From Prorocentrum cordatum (lineage: Eukaryota; Sar; Dinophyceae; Prorocentrales; Prorocentraceae): a stretch of DNA of 64,000 nucleotides. Both the position numbers and the translations under genes were made by a program. The stretch covers positions 215,001 through 279,000 of the forward strand of contig CAUYUJ010015719.1 in NCBI GenBank assembly GCA_963575745.1. Direction: 5' to 3'. The notes under the pieces were generated by a model that saw only the letters and a program-made list of their open reading frames with translations, did no database searches and had not been told where the DNA came from. Shown in pieces: positions 1 to 10,745 of this stretch (position 1 is the stretch's first letter; every line of letters begins with the position of its first letter).

Positions 1-3000
1 AGAATCGGGGGGGCGAGATCTGCTCGAACCGCTGCTCGCCGAGCCGGGTCGGTAGTTTGACGGGGGGCGCCGCGCAGAAATGCCCGCGCCGCGTTGAAAC
101 CACTTCCCGCTCGCGACAGCGGAGGGCCGGGCTTTTTCGAGCGCGCGGGGCTCCAGCGGAGAGTCGGCCGGCCCGCGCCTGTCCAGCTGCCTCCCCGAAC
201 AGAGCTACTATAGGGGCCTTCGAAGCTGACGGGCCGCTGCGCGCGATGATCACGATATCGAAGAGGCGCCGCATGGCCTCCAGGGACGCGCCCGAAGGCC
301 AGGCAAGGTGCCCGGGCTGACGCCCGCCCGCCGGCGTCGCGAAAGGCTCGAAGCCCGAAGACGCCCTCCGAAGCTGGTGTGCCGCGAAGCCCCGGGGGGG
401 CCCGCAGCCTGCCCGGAGCAGGTCTCCCAAGGGAACTCTCTACTCCGAGGTGCCCCGAGACGCGTTGCCCCAAGTATCGCCGCGCTGCCCCTGGGCGCGC
501 ACTGCCAGACGTGGCGACCTTCACCAGTCGACGTGCTCCACCGCATCCTCGACGCATGTTGATTGGGCTGCGGGCTCGTCTAGCTCTTCCCACCGTGGCT
601 CCCTCGCGCCATTCCTCCCGCGCCCTGCAACTATCCTTCATCCCGCAGCGCGAATGCTATTTCAGCAGCAGCGTCACGACGGTAATCCACGCGCCAATTG
701 CCCCGAGGATTGGCCCTTCGCGCCGGGGCTGAGCGCCGGCGCGACCAGCTCGCGACAGAACGCGCGGCATAATAGCAAACTATCTGGGCCGCGGCGCGCG
801 CCGCGCCCCCCCCCCGCCCTCCAGCACTGCCATTCTGATGCTCGCAGACCACTGCGGTGCTTGCAGGCCGCGCTCACATTCGCGGCCTAGTGCGGCGCTC
901 GCAGGTTATTGTCGCACGCGCAGGGCCCGGTAGTTGTTGCGCGCGCGGAGCTCACTCGGCACTCTGGCGCCAGCGGGCCCGCGCGAGAGGCGCCGGCGGG
1001 CCCGCGCGAGCAGCGGCAGTGGCAGCGGCAGCAGAAGTAGCGGCAACAGTCGCAAACATAAGAACGAGAAGGAGGAGAAGCAGGAGTAGGAATTGGCGAG
1101 GGGAACGGGGTGTCCATGTAATCGTCGTCGCGGTTGCCCCGTGGGCGCGGTGATATTTGTTGCGCTTGTCGCAATGATAATCGTCGTCGTCGTCGTCGAA
1201 ATCGCCGCGGTCGTCGTGGTCATTTTGGTCGTTGCGATCGTCGTCGTCGGCGCGTGGTCGTCGCTGTCACCATCGTCGCGACAGTCGCAGTCGTCGTCGA
1301 TCGTCGTCGTAGTCATCGTGCTCGTCGTCGCGGTCGCCATCGTGGTCGTCGTCGCGTGGTCGTCGGGATCGGAGTCGTAGTCGTCGTTGTGGTTGGCGCT
1401 GGATGCCTGAATTCGGTTGTCGTCGTCGTCGCGATCGTCGTTGCGATTGTTGTAGTTGCTATCGTCGTCGCAGTTGTAGATCGTGGGCGGCGGTATTATT
1501 CCAGCATTCTGCGCGCCGTGGTTGATGCGGCTGTCGCGGCGAACGCAGGCGCTGTCGCGCGCGCAAGCGCTGCGGCGCACGCGCGCGCCGCGCGTCGGGA
1601 ATAGGCGGCGAGGTGCATAGTTGAATCGACGTTCGCGCTGCGCTTCGGTTCCAGAGGCCACGAAAGCAGGGCGCCGCAGCGCACTCGACTGCGCGGCGCA
1701 GGCGCCACGCAGCGGCAGCGAACGCCAGCGCAAATAATGCTCGAAGGAGAGCGCGGAGGGCGCGAGCGCTGCAGCGCCGCGCGACGGTTCGCGCGCGCGC
1801 TGCGCAGTGCATGGGCGACGCGGCGCGCGCGGCTGCGCGCGGCGGCGCGCGCAGCGCTGCGGCCGCGGTGCTTGCTCATCTGCGCAGAGGCGCCGCGGTG
1901 CTGGAGCCGCGCGGCGCAGGGGGGCGCTGCGCCGCGCCCCCCCCGCCCCCGCGACCCCCATTTGGCGCGCGCTGCGGCCGCGAATTTATGGGCGAGGTCG
2001 AATTCCGAATTCGCAGCGGCGCTTCCGCAGAGTCCTGAGCGGGCCTCCTCTGGCAGAGGAGTCGCATATCTAGCCGAACTCCGAGACTGATAAGGCTGAC
2101 CTCGGCGAACGCAGACCCCCCGCCCCTTCGAGGTCTGGCTCGCCCACGAGATGCGCGCGCCATCGCTGGGGAGCGGGCCCTGGGGAATCAGCGGCGGCGG
2201 GGGGGGGCTCGCGCGCGAAAAGCTGGCCCCCCCAAGCGCCGGCGGGGCGCGGCGTCTGAAACGTTTGTCGCTGTTCGACCAAGGCGTGGGACTTCAAGGT
2301 GGGCATCGTGTTTTTGCTGGCGCATGCAGAGCAGCTTGCCTGCCATCGCTAGCTGGCGCTCTGTGCTCTGTCCCTGAAGGGCGGCGGAAGCCCTCGAGCT
2401 GGGCGGGCGCGTCGTGGCGCGCGTTGCTTCGTTGTGCGCTGGCGGGAGTTGGGGCCTCAGCTGGGATTGCTTGGCGCGAAGAAATTTGCCTGGGCCCGCG
2501 CGCCTTCGGTCGCGCTGCTCGAGGCCTCGCGAACTGGCCCGCGCGACGAAACTCATGCATCCGCATCCGCGGCGGGACTCATGAACCGAAGCGCCAGCAC
2601 TGGGCCGGCAATGTAGGGATCTGTGGTCGCCCTGCCATCCCCGATGACGCGCGCGTGGACATTGGGCGCGTGACCCGTACTTCAGGGCCTGAGTAATTCA
2701 CGATGCATCTCGGCACGCACGTGGAAACGACCACCCACGTCGATGAGGGATTTCGGAGTGCGAGACATGAGACTCCAGCGCGAGGCCACTCCACATTCCC
2801 TCTACCAGCCCCACTGATGTCGACCCAGTCGTTGCAATTTACGCTGACAGCCCCAGTGCCTTCAGTTCTGAGGGCACGCACGCTGCGCCCAGAGGGGGCC
2901 AGCCGACTTGTGGACGCGGAAGCTTGCCGAGAATCTACACGTCAACAAACTAAAATGCAAATTCCCCCCCCCCGCCCGAATATCGCCCGAGAGAAGCGAC

Positions 3001-3300
3001 CGAACAGGGCCCCCAGTAGCTAGCCCACCCCTCGAGATTCATGGCACGCTGGGCCTCTGGGACCTGCGAGCGTCTGGGCCGATGCTCCGCGCACCGCGGA
3101 TCTCGGCGCAGAACCTAAGACATTGCGCGCCGCGCCCCAGGATGAGGCGTTGTTCGCCATGAGAAAATTCGCCGCCCGTCACCCACGCGGCCGCGGAGGC
3201 GGCGGCCGCGCTGGGCGCCATAACGCAAGGCTCGCGCGCATCAGGTCCATGCAAAGACCTGGGGCGCCAACCGCCGGCTGACGCCTCCGCCGCCGCGGGC
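1..3300. other. GC-rich stretch without recognisable gene
   Basis: No frame shows a domain, a consistent codon pattern or splice structure. The long frames here are arginine/alanine/proline-rich translations of CG-rich DNA on both strands. The only clear structure is the imperfect CGT-type repeat listed separately. Confidence 0.6.
1160..1480. repeat. Imperfect (CGT)n-type trinucleotide repeat
   Basis: About 320 bp of GTC/CGT/TCG triplets broken by many substitutions. It gives valine-rich frames on + and aspartate/threonine-rich frames on -, which are artefacts of the repeat. Confidence 0.85.
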
Positions 3301-3581
3301 GGCCGCTGATTCAGATCATCCTGCGGCCTCTGCTCCGCCGGCTGTCCACGTCGATACTGGTGCTGTTTCAGCTGCTGCTGGAAAAAGTTGCTGACTTGAC
3401 GCCGCGATGATTGTGAGCTCTGAAAATGTGCGGGACAAGTCGACCTGCTTGTCTGGGGCGGGGGCGCCCGCCCGCTACTAAAACGCTGCCATCATATGAA
3501 TGCACAACTGGAGCATGTGCGAAGTCGTTCGGAACATCGGTGGCCTGCCCAAGACCCACCTGCGCCTTTTCGTCCTCTACA

Positions 3582-4299
3582 CTATAAGCCTCGCCTCCAC
3601 AATGGCCTCGAATTTTTTGCGTGCGTGTCCCTCGTGCCCTTCGAGTTGCTGACGCGCGTTGCCCCCCATTGCCCGTGAAGGCGCGGAGCTGCCCCCCGGT
3701 CACTCCAACTGCTGCCGGGGCTTGGTGCGGCCGCCCGATGACGCCTGAAGTCGGGTAATAATTCGGCTGGCATGCAAATGTCGTCAAGAACTTGGTGACT
3801 CATGTCCACCGCCTACTTTGCAAATTCGCCATACTTTCCAAGCTTACTCATGGTGCCATCTGCCAGCTGACGTATCTGTAGATGTATATGCTGACCCGAA
3901 ACGGAAACTGGCTGTGGCGAGCCGCTTGCCCCGTTGAACTCCATGGCTGCCTCTGCTGCGGCCGTCGCAGCTCCTGTAACTCCTCCAAGCCCTGATGGGC
4001 GATCACCTCGCCCCTACTGCCTTTGACCCCCTGGCTGAGCACCAGGGGTCCACATTGGGTTTGGGCTCCACGACGTCTGCGTCTCTTGGCTGCTTTCGTT
4101 TCCGAACTGTCCCCTGACATCTCTTCCTTGACTGAGACGTACCGCGGCGCCAACGCCAAAAGAGGTTCCACGACACCGACGTGTCACAGCACTTGCAGGT
4201 ACCGCAAGACCGCACGAAAATGTGCCACGTCAAAGTTGTTCCAATACATCGCGTATCTGAATGTACGTGGGAATCGGGGCCAAAGGTCACGCCGTCCAT
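3582..4299 (-). pseudogene. Decayed retrogene behind tandem spliced-leader relics
   Basis: Coding-like - strand sequence starts directly after the leader relics at 4300-4328. From 4249 down one frame reads MYWNNFDVAHFRAVLRYLQV, then a TGA near 4187. The same frame continues with KEEMSGDSSETKAAKRRRRR near 4120-4060. A second frame takes over near 3990 with GAATAAAEAAMEFNGASGS and SVSGQHIHLQIRQLADGTM, and another with DMSHQVLDDICMPAELLPD near 3800-3740. The frame changes and stop indicate decay, or introns I cannot place. The first segment looks like a SAP-type DNA-binding helix pair followed by a basic nuclear-targeting run; this is a motif impression only. Intronless layout behind a leader relic is the dinoflagellate retroposition pattern. 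Another start (MDGVTFG) abuts the relic in a different frame. Confidence 0.45.
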
Positions 4300-4328
4300 C
4301 TTGAGCCAACATGGCTTGAGCCATGCTG
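4300..4328 (-). other. Tandem dinoflagellate spliced-leader relics
   Basis: Read on the - strand the site has two adjacent leader-like units. The inner one, CCATGTTGGCTCAAG, differs by one base from the leader 3' part CCATTTTGGCTCAAG. The outer one, ending in ATGGCTCAAG, is more diverged. Shortened tandem units are expected when a retroposed mRNA is transcribed again and trans-spliced at the AG inside its old leader. Confidence 0.65.
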
Positions 4329-4654
4329 CGCACCTCAAACCCCTGCCACTGTTGTTGCTGTCCCTCCTGCCCCTCTCCCCCCTTCTCTCCTCATTCGAAA
4401 CATCGCACAACAACATAAACAGAAACTTCCTGAGGTCCGCGCGTATCCCTTGGATGGGCGCTGGGCAACCTTCCCTGGCGCGCGGAGCGCGGCGTGCCAG
4501 GGCGGCGACATAGGGGCGGCCAGAGGGGCCCAACGCACATACAAGAAATCCGCGTAAACCTTCGAAATTGTGCTTCTGCCGTTTGTTTTCCTTCTGCTCT
4601 TCACTCCTGGCCTGCTCCCCCTCCGGCTGAGCAGGGATGCTCAGCGATCTTCCG

Positions 4655-5060
4655 CACGATCCTGGTCCTCCTCCTCCTGGTAGTCCTGGTCCTCCTCCTC
4701 CTCCTGTTCCTTATCCTCCTCATCCTCATACTCATCCTGTCCTCTGCCTCCTCCTCCCCGCGCGCCTCTCCTTCGGCCCCCTCCCTAAAAAGGGGAGGGG
4801 GGGGGCGTGGCGGAACTCACATTCCCCGCCGCAGTTTCCGCCCAACGCTGAGCTCCAGCTCCGCGCCCACCCTGGGCGCATTCCCCGCGTGGAGGGTGTA
4901 GTCCAATGTCTGGTGCTTTTCGGGGATGTACATGTACAGCCTCTGTCCCCCTCCTCGCCCACCTCCTCCTCCTCCTCCTCCTCCTCCTCCTCCTCCTCCT
5001 CCTCCTCTTCTCCATTCTCTTCCTCCTTCATCCTCCTCCTCCTCTTCTTCCTCCTCGTCC
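4655..5060. repeat. CCT/CTC-rich tract with (CTC)n core
   Basis: Pyrimidine-rich sequence with a nearly perfect (CTC)n core at about 4961-5007. It produces serine, leucine and proline runs on + and glutamate or arginine runs on -; none is a credible protein. Confidence 0.85.
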
Positions 5061-5136
5061 CCCTCTTCGCCCTCGCTCTCCTCGCCGGCGGCGCCCTCCT
5101 CGCGTATCCCCTGTCATCCTTCCTGGCCCTCCTCCA

Positions 5137-7416
5137 TCAAGCCCACCGCCATCTCTGAATCAATCTGAGCCTCCTCCTCCTCCTCCTCCTCCTCCTCCTC
5201 CCTCTCCTCCCTCTCCTCCTCCTCCTCCTCCTCCTCCTCCCCCTCCTCCTCCTCCTTCTCCTTCTTCTCCTCCTCCTCCTCCTGCTCCTCCTCCTCCCCT
5301 CCTCCTCCCCCGCCTCCTCCTCTGCGCGGGGGGGCCTCTCCCTGTCCGTCCAGTACCTGTCCGTCTTGAACTTGAAGTCGTGGGCCACGGGCCACGGGAA
5401 CCAGTAGGGGTAGAGGAAGTCGGGCATGGGCCGGCGCGTCACGAACGCCGCCTCGAAGACCTTCTCCCCGCCCCGCACCGCGGGCACGCCGGGCACGTTC
5501 TGCCTCCGGTGGATGTCCGTGGCCACCTCCCCGGGCGTGAGGCACGCCACGCTGACGTTCAGCCTGGCCAGGCGCGTGCGGAGGGACCGCGCCATGAGGT
5601 AGTTGGCGAGCTTGCTCGCGGAGTACATCTCCTTCCCGACGACGACGACAGCAGCGACAACGACGACGACGACCACGACGGCGACGACGACGCCGACGAT
5701 GACGAGCGCATCTCCTTCCCGAAGCCCTCCTTGATGGGGACGTCTTTCCTGGCCGAGGCGGGCGGATGAAGAGCAGGATCGGGGAGGACGAGAGGGGGTG
5801 GGTGGGCGGAGGGGCTGCGAGGGGAGTGCGAAAGCTGCTGTGAGGGGAGTGCGAAAGCTGCTGCGAGGGGAGTGCGAAAGCTGCTGCGCTCAGCCAGTTT
5901 CGGCCCCCGCATGGTGAGGGACGCAAGGCGGCGGGGGGCTGACCCCCTCCACTCGAATGGTCCTGGGCGGGTTCTCAGGCTTCGGGTCTTTCCCCCACCA
6001 GAGCATCAGGAAGTTCGGGTTCGACCACCACACGGTGACGCTCGAGACCACCACGACCGTTGAGCTGGGCGCCAGGTACCTGCTCAGGAAGACGGGGGAG
6101 ATGATGATGAAGACGAGCGGAGGAGAAATATCATCAGGAGGAGGATAAGAGTCTAAGAGAAAGGCGCGATGCGGACTGAGGAGGATGAGGAGGAATGGAC
6201 GGAAGCGGAGGAGGAGGAGCATTAGCAGCAGCGAGTACGGAGCCAACAGCATGGTGAGAAGAAAATGTCCCAGATGATTGGCAGTGTACACCTTGCTGTG
6301 CCCATATTTCGAAAAGACCTCGTTCTTGTCGATGGCGGCTAACCCCATTTTTTTCAGGCGCTTGTCGGAGAAGGACTGGCCGTCCTGGCTGTACCCGGCA
6401 TTGAGGACGAGGTAGTCTATTCGAGGGAACGTGCTCGCCGCTTGCCTGGCAAAGGCGGTGACGCTGTCGAAATCCGTCAGGTCCAGGCCCAGCCCAGAAG
6501 CAAGCCCCCTGCCCCTCGTCTTCCTTCTCACCTTTGGGGGCCCAGAATCGGGGAGACGTGGGACTCGGCTTCGAGGGACTCGGGTTGGCCTTACGGGGCC
6601 GTCAGGAAAATGACGAGATGCAATATGAAATTTGATTCGAAAGCTCCCGCTGCACACATCCCACACCAAAAAACTGGACTGTCAAACTTCAAGACGGGCG
6701 GGTCACGACAAGTCGGGAAAACCGGAGTCCCAGCGAACTCGGGTCTGACGTTGCCCCCCGACAGCAGGGATACCGACACGGCTACTTGCCGGACGTCTCT
6801 CACGGTGCGTTCTGTCTTGGCTGCCGCGAATCCAGCCGCAGCGACGGTGGGCCCGAGGGCGTCACGAAAAAGAAAAGGCGAGCACGAGGGGGAAGGCCTC
6901 TCAGCATCGGTGCAGCGGCGGGCGCGACCGGGCCCCGGGTGGGGGGCCCGGCACAGTGACAAGCCAGCGACAACCAACACGAGCGAGCCAGGGGGCGGCG
7001 CTCTGGAAAAAACATGGTCTGAGAGAGCCAGGCCTCGGGGCGCGCACGCGTACGAGCACATCACATCCGATCCTCCATGCACGCCCGAAGGCTCGGCAGC
7101 ATCACCCCTCGCGCGCAAGCCACGTACAGAAACCAGCCTGTATGCTCGATGTCTCCGATCAGATTCCACTCAACAGGCGACCCCGGCCCCCTCCTGGGTT
7201 CCATCCTAGTCAGTCTTTCGGGCTGCGACCAGTCCAGCCGCACGAGCAGGCAGCACATGCGACGCGAAGTCGTCGACGTCGACGCCGTCGGTACCGGTGC
7301 GTGTTCCTCCCCTGGGCCTTCTCCGCGGCCTCCGCGGCGCTGGAGTTCGAGCGCCCCGTGATCAGCACGTCGGCGTCCAGGCCGTGGAACCTGGTCGCGG
7401 CGTGGAAGCCGCAGCC
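5137..7416 (-). CDS. Short-chain dehydrogenase/reductase, multi-exon, 5' end not found
   Basis: Classical SDR oxidoreductase of the retinol-dehydrogenase/WWOX type, probably an NAD(P)-dependent carbonyl or alcohol reductase of unknown substrate. Exons on the - strand: about 7416-7313 (GCGFHAATRFHGLDADVLIT, dinucleotide-binding fold), 6508-6239 (LDLTDFDSV, VLNAGYS with the NAG motif, YTANHLGHFLLTMLLAP), 6079-5963 (VVVVSSVTVWW, catalytic Ser region), 5748-5715 (KDVPIKEGFGK) and 5631 to 5137 (EMYSASKLANYLMA, catalytic YxxxK; then VACLTPGEVATDIH). The last three junctions join in frame and give the expected family order. The first coding exon with TGxxxG is not found, and the 7313/6508 junction is uncertain. 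After YWTDRE near 5335 the frame runs into CTC-repeat arginine/glutamate codons; the stop at 5137 may not be the true end. Confidence 0.8.
5632..5714 (-). other. 83-nt intron with GA donor, flanked by 14-nt direct repeat
   Basis: The motif TCGGGAAGGAGATG occurs at both ends, 83 nt apart. Splicing GGGAAG|GAGATG...GGGAAG|GAG joins EGFGK to EMYSASK. The insert is not a multiple of three and consists of TCG/CGT repeat. A GA donor with an AG|G acceptor fits published dinoflagellate introns. Confidence 0.75.
5749..5962 (-). other. 214-nt intron with GA donor
   Basis: Boundaries CCGCCCAG|GACC and GGCCAG|GAAAG share CCAGGA. Splicing joins PENPP through a split arginine codon to KDVPIKEGFGK in frame. 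The intron contains the 23-bp tandem repeat at 5821-5889. Confidence 0.7.
5821..5889. repeat. 23-bp tandem repeat, three units, inside an intron
   Basis: Three nearly identical units beginning GGGGAGTGCGAAAGCTGCTG lie end to end. They account for the repeated SFRTPL/ALPSQQ peptides in - strand translations. Confidence 0.9.
6080..6238 (-). other. 159-nt GT-AG intron, in frame and without stop
   Basis: Donor CTCC|GTACTC and acceptor GAGCAG|GTACCT share GTAC after the cut. Splicing gives LLAPYLAPSSTVVVVSS, the normal SDR sequence. Because the intron is a multiple of three and open, an ORF finder translates through it as a leucine-rich insert. Confidence 0.75.
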
Positions 7417-8302
7417 CTGGCCGGGGGAGCCCACGGCTCGGGAGTCTGCGTCGCTTGGACGCGGCCAGCGGTCCCGAAGCGGGGGGGGGGGCCAGCGCAC
7501 GGGCCGGCGGAGAGCTGCACGCAGCTCGGTCGAGGGTCGGCACGAGCGGCGGACACGTCCACGTCCCCTTCCTCGCGGCCTCGGCTCTGGGACGCGACGC
7601 CGTCGAGGCGCGGTCGCACGGGGGCGTTCCGCGAGGGGCACCCACGAACAAGACCAAGTACCTAAGGCCAGGTCGGGCATGTCCTCCTTCAGGCGACGAA
7701 TATTGGGAGAAACAAATGTTAAAAAAGGGTCCAACAAACCAAACAAACAATCCACAATCGTAGGGAAATCGTCCCCCGACGATTTCCTTCTGATTATCGT
7801 TGGATCCTCCCTCTGTAGAGGGAGGCGCCCGACTTACAAAATCTATGGGGCCACAGCCCAGGGGCCAGCCCACGAGGCCCGCGGATCTGGACATTTGCTC
7901 CGCCCGCGAGGCCGCACTCGAGTTCCCAGCGCCTCCCGGCGCAGGAGGCACCAGACGCCGCCTATTGTGCGGGCCCCAAGACTACACACCACCACCACGT
8001 CGACTCCTCCTCCCTCCTCTGCCCTCGTATACTCCCTTCTCCTCTCCTGGGAGAGGGGTGGGGGCGAGAGGTGGTGGTGGTGCACATGTCTGGGCCCCGT
8101 GCGCCTGGCGGCGAGGGCCGACGGATCGGGGCCCACGAGGTCGCACTCGTTTCCCCGGCGCCTCCTGGCCTTGGAGGCGCCCGCGTCTATCGAGGAGGCC
8201 GCCCAGCTGCGCGCAGCAGTTCTCGTGATGACCCGCGGTGCCCCGACGTCTCCAGCATGCCTTTCTAGAGCACAGAACTTCAACAGCTGATGCTCGAGAA
8301 CT
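7417..8302. other. Gene-free stretch except for one TIR-A element
   Basis: Arginine-rich frames on both strands are shadows of GC-rich DNA. I searched this stretch on the - strand for the missing SDR first exon and did not find a TGxxxG segment. Confidence 0.5.
7671..7836. mobile_element. TIR-A miniature inverted-repeat element, copy 1
   Basis: The left end GGTCGGGCATGTCC with TTCAGGCGAATATT is matched in reverse complement by the right end CTGTAGAGGGAGGCGCCCGA. The interior holds a short palindrome around CGTCCCCCGACGATTTCC. There is no coding capacity in 166 bp. Confidence 0.85.
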
Positions 8303-8445
8303 ACCCATCGGTCGGAAGAAGTAGGTAGAAACAGGAAGCATGAAGGCGTTGACAGTACAGTGGGTGTCCGCACGCCCCCCAAAGACAGAAACGGTGAAGC
8401 CACTCGATCGTTGAAGCAGGAAGGCGCTCACAAGCAGATGGGGAG
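8303..8445 (+). repeat. Dispersed repeat D, copy 1
   Basis: Shares with 34911-35065 the ordered blocks CATCGGTCGG, AGAAGTAGGTAGAA, GAAGGCGTTG, TCCGC.CGCCCCC and GAAGCCACTCGATC, with small indels between them. No coding frame. Confidence 0.85.
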
Positions 8446-8689
8446 ATGGGACTCCACGAAGTTACCCACCTTCCACAGCGCTCCTGGCGTTTCGAGATAC
8501 TGGAGATGCCTTTGTGAAGCTGCCGCGAATTTGGCCTCCTCCTCAGGATCGGCGCTCTCTGCTCCCGTCGGCCAAGTGTGGCGCGGCCCCGCCCCAGCTC
8601 GGGCCGCACACTTCTGGGGCCGAGCCGCCCTCGTCGTTGTCGCCCCCGTGCCTTCCGCCCCTCCCGCCCCTCTGGTCCTCCGCCCTCCT

Positions 8690-8870
8690 CTGGTCCAACC
8701 TGCTCCTCCCGCTCATCCCGCTCCACCTGCTGCTCCTCCTTCCTCGTCCTCCTTCTTCCTCCTCCTCCTCCTCCTCCTCCTCCTCCTCCTCCTCCTCTTG
8801 CTCCTGCTGGCCCTCCTGCCCATCCGCCACCTCCTCTTCCTCCTCCTCCACCTCCTCCGATGTACACAGC
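8690..8870. repeat. (CTC)n-rich tract
   Basis: Perfect triplets at about 8757-8797 within a longer CCT-rich interval. Confidence 0.9.
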
Positions 8871-9171
8871 TGCCCTTCCTGCTTGCACCAACGCTTTTCC
8901 CGTCGGCGGCGAGGCAGGGGAAGTCTGCGCTGGCGGAAATGCCTTGACGGGGGTGCCGGTAGGGTAAATTGTTCCACCGTGCAAGAGGGGGAGCAGGAAG
9001 AGGACGCGACCGAAAGAGGGGGCGGAGGTAGCGAGGCTTGCATGAAAAAACACGATGGGATCATGCTTGCTCCTGCCCTCTCTCTTCTCGCCTCCGTCCT
9101 TCGCCCTGTCCTCCCCCCCTCCTCACCACTCCCTCCCCGAGGCCCCTGGCGCCTGTTGGCGTCGAGAAAAC

Positions 9172-9314
9172 AAGGGGGTAGGGGGAGGGGGGAAGGCTTG
9201 TTAGAAGCAGGCCGCGTCTTAGAAGGCGCGGGCCCTCATCTGTAGACAAGGCCCGCGCCTTCTAAGAAGCAGGGGTGCTTGTAAGAAGCCTTCCCCCCTC
9301 ACTCTACCCCCCCC
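9172..9314. repeat. Long inverted repeat with a 15-base loop
   Basis: Left arm ends TTAGAAGGCGCGGGCC at 9234; right arm starts GGCCCGCGCCTTCTAA at 9250. Pairing continues outward through GGGGGGAAGGCTT/AAGCCTTCCCCCC and into the G-rich flanks, giving arms of about 50 to 65 bases with a few mismatches. It could be a foldback element or a transcribed hairpin. Confidence 0.85.
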
Positions 9315-9977
9315 CCCTGCGCGTGGTTGAGCCTGGGGCACACATCCCCTCCCGTCGTCCCGTCGTCTCCCTTGCTCTTCGAGCTGGGATGCCCATGGCG
9401 ACAACGCAAACGAACACCGACCGAACCGACTGCGAAACCGAGACCGACGCAATAACGACACGACAACCGACCGAACAAAACCGGCCACAACCGACAGCGA
9501 CGCCACCCCATCAACCGAACACTGGACACTCTTGCATTCACCTCCTCCTCCTCCTCCCTCCTCCCTCCACTCCACGCTGTGCTTGACGAAAAAACGCCAC
9601 TTCACAAGCACCTGCCCCTCTCGCTCCGGCCCCTCCGCGGCTGATGCGAGACAACATGCGCCCCAGACGCCCGAAGTCCTTGGAAGCATTCGCCGTGAGA
9701 AACCACGACCAGAATTCTCGGCCCCGTCTTCATGCGGGATGGGCTGGGAGGCTGGGAAACAGGCACCACCACCGACATCGGGGTATGCCTCAACCGGCGG
9801 AAGCTGATCCTGGATGCTGGTGCTGGTGGCAACCCTTCGGCCGCCTGGGAAGCCCGAGCATCACCACCGCCGCCGAGATCAGGATCGCCTTCCCTCGGTG
9901 GAGGCACACCGCCCATCTTGGTGCTGGTGTCAACCTCCAAGCCGTCGCTGTGCTCGAGACCCAAACACCCCAGACGT
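9315..9977. other. Gene-free stretch with degenerate ACCGAC repeats
   Basis: Around 9405-9515 the sequence is a loose repeat of ACCGACCGAAC-like units. The rest shows no recognisable gene. Confidence 0.5.
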
Positions 9978-10140
9978 CGTGAGCTTTTCATGGCGCGACC
10001 CCCAGAGGTCGGGGCCCATTCCCCGGGACCGGTTTCTGAGCCCGAGTCGTTTCCTGACGTCCTGAGGCCCGGCGAGGGCCTCCAGAATCCGAAGGTAGCG
10101 AAGAACGTCCCGTCGTGACTTGTTCATGACTCGAAGGGGG
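9978..10140 (-). repeat. Dispersed repeat F, copy 1 (inverted relative to copy 2)
   Basis: The reverse complement shares with 47212-47345 the blocks TCACGACGGGACGTT, CGGGCCTCA, GAAACCGGTCCCGGGGAATG and GACCTCT in the same order. Confidence 0.9.
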
Positions 10141-10400
10141 TCTGGGGACAGGCCGATCAGTGACAGCCGCGGGGGGCCCGGAGCACCCGCCGTGCCTCTC
10201 GGGGCGGCGGGGTGCGAGGCCCTGCGCCGCGCCTCCTCCGTGCACGTGTGCTCTCTAGCAGCGGCCTCGCGGTGGCCTCCGTGCTGGCCCCAGAGAGGTC
10301 CCCGGAGGAGCAGGGCCTCTCCAGCAGCCTCCGGGGGTCCCAGCGCGCCGCAGGCGCCCAGATATATGGGCCCTCCACTGCGAGGCGGGGACTTATCACT

Positions 10401-10556
10401 AGGTCGTGCCTGTCCCTCTACAGAAGGAATTTTCAAACATAGTGAAAAATAGTCTGGGAACATTTTTTTGAAATTGTTTGACAGCAAATTTGAATATGAT
10501 TGGTGTATGTTTATTCTTTCGTCCAAAACCCTCTTGTAGGGGGACATGTCCGACCA
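10401..10556. mobile_element. TIR-A miniature inverted-repeat element, copy 2
   Basis: Left end AGGTCGTGCCTGTCCCTCTA with CAGAAGGAATTTTCAAACAT pairs with right end CTTGTAGGGGGACATGTCCG. The interior has the family block TAGTCTGGGAACATTTTT. AT-richer than its surroundings. Confidence 0.85.
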
Positions 10557-10574
10557 AAATTTCTCATACAGCGG

Positions 10575-10745
10575 AGGCCAGTCCACAAGAAACCTTCCAC
10601 AAGGAATCCAACCCTGAGACCTCCAGGACGTCCACTGACTTGTTGGTGTGGGAGCATCACGCCTTCCACAGCAGAGCCATGGAAACCCAAGAATCCCAGG
10701 GCACACAGGAGGCAAGCAAGGTGGTGTTTCGTGGCATGGGTTACC
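10575..10745 (+). repeat. Dispersed repeat C, copy 1
   Basis: Aligns with 21966-22137 through CCACAAGAAA.CCTTCC.CAAG, CCCTGAGACC, TTGTTGGT.TGGG, CGCAGA-like blocks, AACCCA.GAA.CCCAGGG and GGCAAGCA. It directly follows a TIR-A copy. Confidence 0.85.
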
